Shown piece by piece: positions 1-7,688 of a stretch of 17,198 nucleotides of DNA (position 1 is the stretch's first letter; each line of letters opens with the position of its first letter). The translations under genes and the position numbers were made by a program. Under the pieces are notes generated by a model that was not told the origin of the DNA, did not search any database, and was given only the letters and a program-made list of their open reading frames with translations. Source of the stretch: DASSFG01 sp035547915 (GTDB lineage Bacteria > Planctomycetota > Planctomycetia > Pirellulales > JAICIG01). The stretch lies in NCBI GenBank assembly GCA_035547915.1, contig DASZTS010000016.1, positions 1 through 17,198 on the forward strand. Reading direction: 5' to 3'.

Positions 1-255
1 GTGCGAGGGACAAACTACCACACGCTGTTCCGGAGCGCTGGCTCAACCAGTGGCTGCGACAAGCCCAGCACCTTTGCTCACTCCCCAGGTCAACTGGCCC
101 AGGGCAGCGAAAAAACAAATCCCCTTATGCACCCCTGGCAAAATCGGCGCCGGGCCACACGGGAGCGGCGGCGGTGCGAGATTCCTGGTCGCGAAACTGT
201 AGGGGTCATCGCCCGCCCTACGACGGCCAACCCAGTTTCGAAGCCTGACGAAGAA

Positions 256-1080
256 CTACATCAACCACGAGTTTTGCGAGTTCTTGAACTCCTCCAGCGG
301 AGGGTGAAGCTTCGAGACGAGCTCCATGAACAGCCAAATGTTCGGCAGTTCCTTCGACGCGTTGAAGGAAAGGTCACGCTCACCACGCGTCTCGACAGAG
401 AGGAAAAGCTGCTGCGTCTTCTTTTGGTCGTAGGAAAAGCTCAACGCCTTGATCCTATCCCAGGGAATGACCACCGCGCGATTCACCAGGCCTTGGGCAT
501 TGACGGCGAGCCGGCCGAAATCGGCCTTTCCGCCCGCCCGGATGGTCTCGATCAGTTTCGGACGTATATGGTGAACCTGGGTTTCCTGAAGGCCCTTGAT
601 CAGCTTGCCGCGAAAAGGAGCCGCCTTCAGAACGACGGGCCCGACATCGCGACCGCGCAGCTCATAGCGGCGATTGAAGGGATTCGCGCAGGTCTTACGA
701 ATCTCCAGATCGGACCAACGCAGGAGATCGACGTCTTCGCCGCGCGAATGAATCACTCCCGCGGTACAAAAAACATATTGGCTCGAGCTCGTCAATTTCG
801 GAAAACGCCTGAGCACGATCCCGGTTATCGCCAAGCCGACGCTGGTCACGCAGAACACGCCCGACAAGACAAACATCACCACGCGATCTTTGTCGCCCGG
901 CGGCTTCGACAGGCTCAGATACAGCACGAGGCCCGCGAACATCAACACGAAGGCGGCCCCGCAATACCAAATGATCGGCGGCGCAACGTTCGTTACCACG
1001 TGGGTCTCGGTGAATTCGCCCAAATCGGGCACACCTGCGAGAAGCTTGGCTCGTAGTGCACGTTGCTCTTCCGGCGACAT
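256..1080 (-). CDS. Two-TM membrane protein with PH-like modules, DUF6585-like
   Basis: A 274-residue protein of unknown function. Two hydrophobic segments at about residues 35-57 and 67-90 form a hairpin in the membrane. They are followed by a soluble part that seems to hold two related beta-rich modules, at about 98-182 and 186-260. Each has the pattern of a glycine-containing beta hairpin ending in a Trp: 'GVIHSR...LLRWSDLEIRK' in the first and 'GLVNRAVVIPWDRIKAL' in the second. That pattern (short strand, then W-x-D/E-I) is typical of bacterial PH-like domains and of proteins annotated DUF6585. The ATG at 1078-1080 is the natural start and the stop is TAG at 256-258. It lies 161 bp downstream of the amidohydrolase gene in the same direction, so it may be transcribed separately. 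The family assignment is by pattern only; the real-gene call is firm, the function is not known. Confidence 0.75.
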   Translation of the reverse strand: MSPEEQRALRAKLLAGVPDLGEFTETHVVTNVAPPIIWYCGAAFVLMFAGLVLYLSLSKPPGDKDRVVMFVLSGVFCVTSVGLAITGIVLRRFPKLTSSSQYVFCTAGVIHSRGEDVDLLRWSDLEIRKTCANPFNRRYELRGRDVGPVVLKAAPFRGKLIKGLQETQVHHIRPKLIETIRAGGKADFGRLAVNAQGLVNRAVVIPWDRIKALSFSYDQKKTQQLFLSVETRGERDLSFNASKELPNIWLFMELVSKLHPPLEEFKNSQNSWLM

Positions 1081-1241
1081 CGGGGGACTTTCTGGTTGAA
1101 CGACGATGGCAGAACGGCGCGCCGGCGCGGCCGCTTACACGGCAAGCGGACAGAGCTATCCGGAACGCCGGTGGATGCTACCAAATCGCTGAGTTGCGAT
1201 TGTTAGAAATTGGTGAAAATTCGCCGCGCCGATCGTTGCTT

Positions 1242-2537
1242 TCAGGCATGAGCGCGCGGACCGTCGCTGTGCGACAACCCGTCCCTCCCGGCCTTCACAA
1301 GTCCGCCTTGCATCACCGCAATAAAGCGACCGCGGTCTTCGAGGATGCGGATGTCGCCCAGAACGTCGCCGTCGACGACGAGCACGTCCGCCAATTTGCC
1401 CGGTTCGAGCGTGCCGAATTCGTCGCCGCGGCCCATGATCTCCGCGCCCGACTTCGTGGCGCAGGTGATCACCTCCAACGGACTGAAGCCGACGAAATTC
1501 ACGAAAAAGCTCAATTCCTTGGCATAGTCGCCGTGCGGGTTCCAGGCGAATCCGTAATCGCCTCCCATGCCTAAGCGACCGCCGTGCTTTAGGATGCGCC
1601 GGGCGCTTTCGGCGCCACCGTCGAGCGTCTCCTGGTGGCCGTCGATGACGCGCTGCGACAGCCCGAACTCGCGGCCGCGCTCCACGCTCGCCTGCTCGAA
1701 GTACAAGGCCGGCACGACGGGGGTGTTGCGAGCAAGAAGCAGGTCGAGCGATTCGTCGTCCATGAACGTGCCATGCTCGAGTGTGTCGTAGCCGGCACGC
1801 AGGGCGTTCTTGATCCCTTCGGTGGCCCGGCAATGGCCGGTGATCTTCAGACCGTGGTTATGCGCCGTCGAGACACATGCGTGCATCTCGTCGAAGGTCA
1901 TGCAGAGCGTGTGATGGTCGTTGTGGTCCGGGGCGGCCGCGTCGCCCGTGGGATAGGTCTTGACCCATTCCACGCCATCTTTGACCAGCTTGCGCACCGC
2001 GGCGCGGGCCTCGTCGGGGCCGTTGACCAACAGTACGAGCCCCTCCATGCCGATTTTGCGGAAGTCGGGGTTCCAATCCATCAGGCCGCCCACGCTACAG
2101 ATCTCGCGGCCGCTGGCGGCTAACCGCGGACCGACGGACAGATCGTTTTCGATGGCCCGCTTGAGCCAGACGTCGACATTGAACAGGCTGCCGCCCGAAC
2201 GGGCCGCCGTGTAGCCACACTCCAGCGCCAGGCGAGCGTTATGGGCGGCCAGCAACGTCACATATTCGACGGGGTATTTGACGTCGAGATCTTCCAACTG
2301 CGCCACGTTGAAATACGTCGGATGGAAATGGGCTTCGACCAGGCCCGGCATGATCGTGCCGCCGCGGGCATCGATGCGCCGGGCGGCGAGTGACACGGCG
2401 GGCGCGGCCTGAGTAGGGCCGGCGTAAGCGATGCGGCCATCGGTGACGACGACCGCGCCGTCTCGCACGGGCGGGCCGCCGCGGCCGTCGACGAGCTGGC
2501 CGTTCGAGATCAGCGTGGTTCCCGACGCGCTTTTCAT
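1242..2537 (-). CDS. Metal-dependent amidohydrolase, imidazolonepropionase/prolidase-like
   Basis: A 431-residue cytoplasmic hydrolase of the amidohydrolase superfamily; no signal peptide is visible. The N-terminal beta domain carries the usual 'DGRIAYAG' hairpin. The metal centre can be traced: HxH at H70 and H72 (EAHFHP), the probable carboxylated lysine K193 in WVKTYPTG, H235 in TGHCRA, H255 in LEHGTF and the catalytic aspartate D327 in GMGGDYGF. The C-terminal 'GTLEPGKLADVLVVDGD' is the family's closing motif. This residue set is that of the Xaa-Pro dipeptidase/imidazolonepropionase-like branch; the substrate cannot be told. The same frame is open upstream to 2840, but ATG at 2535-2537 is preferred because it follows an AAGGAAAAG element and the upstream gene ends 5 bp before it. 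It is the last gene of the four-gene run starting at 7553. Confidence 0.9.
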   Translation of the reverse strand: MKSASGTTLISNGQLVDGRGGPPVRDGAVVVTDGRIAYAGPTQAAPAVSLAARRIDARGGTIMPGLVEAHFHPTYFNVAQLEDLDVKYPVEYVTLLAAHNARLALECGYTAARSGGSLFNVDVWLKRAIENDLSVGPRLAASGREICSVGGLMDWNPDFRKIGMEGLVLLVNGPDEARAAVRKLVKDGVEWVKTYPTGDAAAPDHNDHHTLCMTFDEMHACVSTAHNHGLKITGHCRATEGIKNALRAGYDTLEHGTFMDDESLDLLLARNTPVVPALYFEQASVERGREFGLSQRVIDGHQETLDGGAESARRILKHGGRLGMGGDYGFAWNPHGDYAKELSFFVNFVGFSPLEVITCATKSGAEIMGRGDEFGTLEPGKLADVLVVDGDVLGDIRILEDRGRFIAVMQGGLVKAGRDGLSHSDGPRAHA

Positions 2538-2542
2538 CGTGT

Positions 2543-3238
2543 CTACTTTTCCTTCTTCGGCGGCGGACCCGGCTTGACCTCTTTCAGCGTGCTGACCGAG
2601 GAGAAGAAGGCATTGCTGTCCGTCTGTTTGACCACGCCGACGCCCGGCGCGAGCCATTGTTCCTGTGTATTGGTGACAAACGTCTTCTCGATCGTCACCT
2701 TGAGCTTCAGGCACTTTGCATACTTGCGACTCGGCGTATCGACGTCTTCGACGGCCAGGGCGGTAAACTGGAAATCGCCGCTGGGAGTCTCCGTGCCCCA
2801 ACGGTCGCCCATCTTGATCTTGGCGGGGAGGTAGAGCCACTCCGGTGATTTCTCGTCACCCTCCAAAACCTGAAAAATACCCTCCGGCGCACGCCGGTAG
2901 TATATCAACGTATCGGGCATGAACGGCACGCCGCCGATGGTGGTGGTGACCTTGAAATAGACCTTGTTCTCGAGCGTGGTCTGCTCCGCCACTTTGTTCG
3001 TCGCCGTCGCCTCACGCGATTTACCGATCGTGGGCGAGACGGTGATCTGATATCGCATCTCACGGCCGAGTTCGAGCGGCATGTATTGGGCGCCTTGCAC
3101 CACGACGGGCGGGTCGGCGGCGGCGATCGCGACCGATGAGCTCCGCGCAGCGCAGGCAGCGAGCAAGCCGACGAGCAACCCCGTCACCAGGCGTTTGTTT
3201 GTTCGGTTCAACCTCTGCCTGGGACGGGCGACGTTCAT
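2543..3238 (-). CDS. Secreted TapB/DUF3108-like protein of unknown function
   Basis: A 231-residue exported protein. The N-terminus has several Arg and Lys residues, then a hydrophobic stretch at about 17-30 ending in small residues (VGLLAACAARSSSVAIAA), which reads as a Sec signal peptide or uncleaved anchor. A lipoprotein reading via Cys29 is possible but lacks a good lipobox. The mature part starts with 'YMPLELGREMRYQITV', the opening seen in TapB/DUF3108-like beta-barrel-like proteins (P-L-x-x-G-x-x-W/M-x-Y), and continues in alternating strands with 'GDRWGTE' in the middle and a proline/lysine tail. The start codon overlaps the stop of the preceding toroid gene as ATGA (3235-3238), and the amidohydrolase starts 5 bp after its end, so translation is probably coupled. 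No catalytic motif is visible. Confidence 0.75.
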   Translation of the reverse strand: MNVARPRQRLNRTNKRLVTGLLVGLLAACAARSSSVAIAAADPPVVVQGAQYMPLELGREMRYQITVSPTIGKSREATATNKVAEQTTLENKVYFKVTTTIGGVPFMPDTLIYYRRAPEGIFQVLEGDEKSPEWLYLPAKIKMGDRWGTETPSGDFQFTALAVEDVDTPSRKYAKCLKLKVTIEKTFVTNTQEQWLAPGVGVVKQTDSNAFFSSVSTLKEVKPGPPPKKEK

Positions 3239-4923
3239 TTGGGCGCCTCAGCGGTTTCGACGGCTTTTTCGCGCGCGAATCGGTAATAGACCTCCAACGT
3301 CAACACGCCGAGTGCGGTCGTGTAGACGCGGCCCCCGATGCTGCCCCAATGGTCGTCGTGCGGTTCCCAGCTCCCGCGGTTGCAATTCTCGCCGTGAAGC
3401 TGGAGCGACACGATGTAATCTCGAACCACCTTGTTCCAGCGGTCCCAATTGTCGCCGCCGGCCATGAACATGGCCAGCGTGCAATTGTACCACAGATAAT
3501 GATCGCTCGGCTGCTTCGCGGCGCCGCCCCATTGCCCTTCCGCCTGGTCGGCCAAGTAAGAACTGGCCAGATGCACCAGCTCCGAGTCGGGTTCGTGTTT
3601 GACGAACTCATCGACCATCATCCCCACGCCGGTTGTAGCGTCGCTGACGTAGGTCACGCCTTGATAGTGTGTCCGACCGGTGAGCGGATCCGACAACTGC
3701 TTGAAGAAGGCCAACATGCGCGTCAGCGTGGCGTCTTGTACGGGCAGGTCGGCTTCCTTGGCCGTCTTGAGGGCCAACATCGCCCAACCCGAAACCGAAG
3801 CGTCGCTGGCACTCCATTTGTCGGGCGTATAACGCCAGCCACCGTCGTTGTGCTGCTGACTCTCGAGGAACTCGATCGCCTTGGTAGCCGCGGCGTGATA
3901 CTTTTCGTCGGGATGTCGCCCCGCGGCGCGAGCGACGGCACAGGCTTCGGCCAGGGCAAACGTGCCGATGGCATGTTCGTACATGTAGTGTTGATCGTAG
4001 GTCGGCGGATTTCCGAGCTGATTCGTCGAGCCGACCAGCTCTCCGTTCGGCCCTTGCCGCGCGACGAGCCAATCGAGGCCGCGGCGAACGCGATCGGAAT
4101 TGGGCCTGTCGTTGAAGTCGTAATGACCACCCGCTTGGAAGGCGAGCAAGGCCAGACCGGTCAGGGCAGCCTCGAAGGGAAGGCCGCCCCCGTCGCAAGG
4201 ATGCGCCTTCTCGCAGCAAGACCCGCCTGCCCCGAGACAATCGGGTCCCCAATGGCCGTCCTCGGCCTGATGACGCGACAACCAGTCCAAGCCGGCCGCG
4301 ACGGCCGTTTCCGAAACGGGGGTGCCGCCCACCCCGGTGATCCATGTTTCACGGTCGGGGCGAGTGCGCTCCGAATAAAGTCCTAGCGGCTGAGACGGCG
4401 TCGCGGCGGCGACGTCGGTCTCTGTTTTCTCGTCGATCGGAGCCAGCTCTTTCAGCTCGGGCGGAGCCACCATGTTCTCCTCCGCGGACGGAGGCTCTTT
4501 GGCCAAAGGCTCGGTGTCGCCGTCAGCAGCTTTAGCGTCGCGATCCTTGGAGGCGGCTCCATCGCCCTTCGAAGCTTGCGCATCGGGGGCGGTCGCCGAA
4601 TCGGCCGGCGCGGCGGCGACCGGACCAGGCGACGGCGACTTGGAAAGGACGGCTGCGTAATAGACGCCGCCGACGAGCAGAAAGAGCAACAAGAGCAGAG
4701 CGATCGTCGCCAGCGGCCCGCGTCGCGAATCGTCGGCAGCGGTGGCGGTGCTTGTCCCGGGAGTGGGTTGGACGGCGGTCGTCGTCAACTGCACCTTGCC
4801 GGGCGGGGGAGGCCGTTTCTTGGCACCGCCCGACGGCGCTGCCAGCGGCTGGCCGCAACCGGCGTGCGGGCAGACGGTCGCATGGTCGGGCACCGCTCGA
4901 TGACACGCCGGACAGGTCTTCAT
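3235..4923 (-). CDS. Zinc-ribbon, single-TM protein with prenyltransferase/squalene-cyclase-like toroid
   Basis: A 562-residue three-part protein. Residues 1-25 form a zinc ribbon with C4, C7, C18 and C23 on the cytoplasmic side. Residues about 71-93 are one very hydrophobic membrane segment (LATIALLLLLFLLVGGVYYA). Residues 95-180 are a low-complexity Ala/Pro/Asp/Lys linker. Residues about 205-550 are an alpha-alpha toroid built from helical repeats with QW-like motifs: 'QAEDGHWG' (219-226), 'QQHNDGGWRY' (356-365) and 'NRGSWEPHDDHWG'. The acid-rich catalytic motif of true squalene cyclases (DxDD) is not seen, and no farnesyl/geranylgeranyl transferase zinc site was recognised, so this is probably a binding or scaffold toroid outside the membrane. 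ATG at 4921-4923 follows GGAGGG. It begins 14 bp after the large membrane protein gene and overlaps the next gene by 4 bp. Confidence 0.85.
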   Translation of the reverse strand: MKTCPACHRAVPDHATVCPHAGCGQPLAAPSGGAKKRPPPPGKVQLTTTAVQPTPGTSTATAADDSRRGPLATIALLLLLFLLVGGVYYAAVLSKSPSPGPVAAAPADSATAPDAQASKGDGAASKDRDAKAADGDTEPLAKEPPSAEENMVAPPELKELAPIDEKTETDVAAATPSQPLGLYSERTRPDRETWITGVGGTPVSETAVAAGLDWLSRHQAEDGHWGPDCLGAGGSCCEKAHPCDGGGLPFEAALTGLALLAFQAGGHYDFNDRPNSDRVRRGLDWLVARQGPNGELVGSTNQLGNPPTYDQHYMYEHAIGTFALAEACAVARAAGRHPDEKYHAAATKAIEFLESQQHNDGGWRYTPDKWSASDASVSGWAMLALKTAKEADLPVQDATLTRMLAFFKQLSDPLTGRTHYQGVTYVSDATTGVGMMVDEFVKHEPDSELVHLASSYLADQAEGQWGGAAKQPSDHYLWYNCTLAMFMAGGDNWDRWNKVVRDYIVSLQLHGENCNRGSWEPHDDHWGSIGGRVYTTALGVLTLEVYYRFAREKAVETAEAPK

Positions 4924-4937
4924 ACATGCCCTCCGAT

Positions 4938-7553
4938 CTATTCCTTTTCATCCTCCGGGTCGCCCTCGGGTGGCGGCAGCTTTCCGACCGCTTGGAACGC
5001 CAACAGCCGCGAGCTTTCGTCGCTGGTCGCCGGCGTCGACGCGCCGTAGTCGAGGTGACCGACGATGAGCGTCAATTGGCGAGATTGCGTGGAGCCGGGT
5101 CGGATGGTCAGCCCGGCGATCTGGTCGGCCGTCCAGCCGATGAGCCGCATTTCGTCGGCCGCCGCTCCGTCTCCCACCTGATTCTGCGCAAGCAGGTAAA
5201 GGTTGCGTAGATTGAGACCTTCGCCGGCCTGGGCGGAAGTTTCCGGCGCCTTGTCGAGGACGTCGGACCAGGCGTTCGGCGCGGTCGGATCGCGCCCGGC
5301 CAGTTCTACCGTGACCGCCGCCCCCGGCTCGAGTGATCCTACCCAGCCTATGTGGTGAGGCCCGATGACGCCCACGCCCTCGAGCGCGAACTTCGTATCG
5401 TTCGTCAACCGAAAGCGACTGCCTCCCAGCGGCTGCCAACCGAAACCGCCGCCCGCGTCGAGCATTTCTTCGCTGTGGATCATGCCGGTCATGTTCGACG
5501 AGATCTCCAACCCGTCGAGCGTTACCTGCGAGACCTCCTCGTTCTCGTCGAATTGCGGCGTGCGGCGATAATCGACCGTTCCCACGCCTTGGCCGGCGAC
5601 CATCCGTTGGCCCGTGGCAAAAGGCAGCGCCAGCGCCGACTGGTCGTCGAAACGGAGCTGATATTCGGTACCCAACGAACTGTAGAGCGCCAGGTAACGC
5701 GTGAGGTGGGCGCGATGGTACGCCCCTTGTACCTCCATGACGGCCAATTCGCTCTTGGAGCGTGCGAAGCCGATGTCGAGCTGGGCCATGTAGACCACGG
5801 CGATCGCTCCGCCGATGGAGATAAACGGCGCGGCCGCCCAGGCCCATTCGACGTGTCCGAGCAGGCGGAAAAAGATCCAGTTGATCGGCACCAGAATGGC
5901 GATGTAGGCCCCCAGTACCATGACGACGAATCGGGCGTCGGGCACGCTGATGCCGGCCGCCTTGCGCAACGAATCGAGCGCCACGTTCGATGCCGCGCTA
6001 AAATCGTTCCAGCCCGCGGCGCCGGGCCCATAGGCCGGATCTTGCTGCTCCGGCGGGAGCTGCACGCCAAATTGGTTGAACTGGGTCTGGGGATTGAGTT
6101 GTAGCCCGTCGTCACCGGACGGCGCATTGGTCACGGCCCGCCCGCGCATCAGGCCCTCGAGCAGCTTCGGATCGCATTGGGCATCGCGGGTGAAATAGCG
6201 CACCTGACTGATGCGCTCCACGTCATGCGTGGGATGGTGATCGGCCCATTGCACGTTGAGCTGCTCATTCACGACCCGGAACTGCCGTGGCGGTCGGCGG
6301 AGCAAGCCGCCGTTGAAGAAATTATCGAAACTGGGCCAGTCGCGCAGCTCACGCTGGTTGATGTGGAAGGCCGTGAGCACGACGCGCCCCCGGCCGGTGC
6401 GTCGTTCGGCGATGAGCGGTTCCTGGCCTGAGGCTACGAGCGTAGTCGCCCCCGGGGCCAGTTTGAGGTGGATGCCGCTCCAGGGACGCACTGCCTTGAT
6501 CGGCCGGTCCCCCTTGAGCCACGTGTCGTTGAGCGGCTGCAAGTTCGCGGCGGAAAGCTGCCAAGTATCGCCCCCCTTGGCCGGCAGGTACTCGTCCAAG
6601 AAGCTCCCTTGCAGCGTGGCCAGCGACTCTGGCCCGCTGACGATCAGTTGTCCGCCCCAATGCAGCCAATCGAGCATCGCTTGCTGTTGCTCGGGCGAAA
6701 GCTTCTTCGGCTCGAGATCGTCCCACAGCACATAGGCCACGCTCGTCCAGATCAGCGACTGCGAAGGGAGCGGCGCGATGGTCTTGATCCGCGGGAGAGC
6801 CACCCGGTAGTGAAACGATGTCAGCGGCTCGAAAAAGGTTTCGCCGGGTGCGGTGACCGAATCGAGTCGCTTGAGGAACGAGTAGGCGTCGGGGTTCAGG
6901 GCGAGCACAACGAAGTAATACTGGTGCGGCGGCATGGGGCGCACCGGCTCGCTCTGGCCGAAGACGGCTCGGCCGCCCACGCCCGTGAGCAACCGCATAC
7001 TGATGTTTCGCGTGCGGGTTTCTACCGGCGTGAAGACCGAGAATTCGAGCAACCGCTGCTGCCCCTTGGGCAGAATGATCGGCCGCGTGGTGCGCAGTTG
7101 GAAGGGGACTTCGTCGAGCCGGACGGGGCGAGACACCTGGTCGACAGTCTCGCTCAACAATTCGCCACGGAAGTCGAAGTTGTTGGCCCGCGTGCGCAGC
7201 GTGGCGTTCGTCCAATGGCCCGGTTTCACGAACACTTCCGGCCGGTCCTTGGCATCTTCGACACCGCCCGGCTGAACACCGTATTGCAGGTACTCGAAGG
7301 GCGGCTTCTCCTTCTCCTTCTTTTTCAACTCTTCGCGTTTGGCCTCGCGCTCTTCCTCGGTGAGCGGGTCGGACGAGGCGCAGCCGCGGCAGCCGACCAC
7401 GGCCGGCGCCAGGCAGAGCCACACGATCCAGTACGTCACGCAGCAGCGGCGCCGGGGAAGCAATGGAGGCCGATCGGCCGCATGTACCGATCTATCAGAC
7501 GAGGCAACGACCGAGATAGCACACAATGGGGTCGATCGAGAGTCTCTCAGCAT
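4938..7553 (-). CDS. Large lipoprotein-like membrane protein with GATase-like domain
   Basis: About 871 residues counted from ATG at 7551-7553. A hydrophobic segment (YWIVWLCLAPAVVGC) ends in VVGC, a plausible lipobox with Cys55. A GTG at 7437-7439 would start just before that segment, but would leave no positive n-region, whereas the longer form supplies RRR. Next is a Lys/Glu-rich charged helix (65-84) and a long beta-rich extracytoplasmic part. Residues about 285-400 resemble a class-I glutamine amidotransferase-like/ThuA-like fold ('LLDWLHWGGQLIVSGPE...'), with no evident catalytic Cys. Two membrane helices follow at about 541-562 and 572-592, with the 'VPINWIFFRLLGHVEWAW' signature found in planctomycete and bacteroidete proteins near BatA/MoxR loci. 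The C-terminus is again beta-rich. It heads the four-gene run. The start choice is the weak point; the molecular role is unknown. Confidence 0.8.
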   Translation of the reverse strand: MLRDSRSTPLCAISVVASSDRSVHAADRPPLLPRRRCCVTYWIVWLCLAPAVVGCRGCASSDPLTEEEREAKREELKKKEKEKPPFEYLQYGVQPGGVEDAKDRPEVFVKPGHWTNATLRTRANNFDFRGELLSETVDQVSRPVRLDEVPFQLRTTRPIILPKGQQRLLEFSVFTPVETRTRNISMRLLTGVGGRAVFGQSEPVRPMPPHQYYFVVLALNPDAYSFLKRLDSVTAPGETFFEPLTSFHYRVALPRIKTIAPLPSQSLIWTSVAYVLWDDLEPKKLSPEQQQAMLDWLHWGGQLIVSGPESLATLQGSFLDEYLPAKGGDTWQLSAANLQPLNDTWLKGDRPIKAVRPWSGIHLKLAPGATTLVASGQEPLIAERRTGRGRVVLTAFHINQRELRDWPSFDNFFNGGLLRRPPRQFRVVNEQLNVQWADHHPTHDVERISQVRYFTRDAQCDPKLLEGLMRGRAVTNAPSGDDGLQLNPQTQFNQFGVQLPPEQQDPAYGPGAAGWNDFSAASNVALDSLRKAAGISVPDARFVVMVLGAYIAILVPINWIFFRLLGHVEWAWAAAPFISIGGAIAVVYMAQLDIGFARSKSELAVMEVQGAYHRAHLTRYLALYSSLGTEYQLRFDDQSALALPFATGQRMVAGQGVGTVDYRRTPQFDENEEVSQVTLDGLEISSNMTGMIHSEEMLDAGGGFGWQPLGGSRFRLTNDTKFALEGVGVIGPHHIGWVGSLEPGAAVTVELAGRDPTAPNAWSDVLDKAPETSAQAGEGLNLRNLYLLAQNQVGDGAAADEMRLIGWTADQIAGLTIRPGSTQSRQLTLIVGHLDYGASTPATSDESSRLLAFQAVGKLPPPEGDPEDEKE

Positions 7554-7688
7554 GCGCGATTGGCCGCTCAACAATGGGCCACCCAGAGACGAATGTGGCC
7601 TCGCGCGGATTCATCAGCCCACGGTTCTGTCGGCGCGAGGAGTCGCCTATGAGTTTAAGCCGTTTGGGCGGCCGCGAAAAGCAGGCGC

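Noticed and set aside
192..240. Nested inverted arms (CGAAACTG/CAGTTTCG around GTAGGG/CCCTAC) downstream of the first gene
   Set aside because: It could be a terminator-like fold, but there is no T-tract on either side and the outer arms are far apart; not strong enough to call.
1..1056. Long open frame on the plus strand
   Set aside because: It lies antisense to the PH-like membrane protein gene, has an Arg/His/Gln-rich composition typical of shadow frames in G+C-rich DNA, and resembles no protein.
3136..4386. 416-codon plus-strand open frame over the toroid gene
   Set aside because: Antisense shadow; the minus-strand frame has clear domains, an SD and coupled neighbours.
6468..7652. 394-codon plus-strand open frame over the large membrane protein gene
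   Set aside because: Shadow composition, no recognisable motif, and it runs through the start region of the minus-strand gene.
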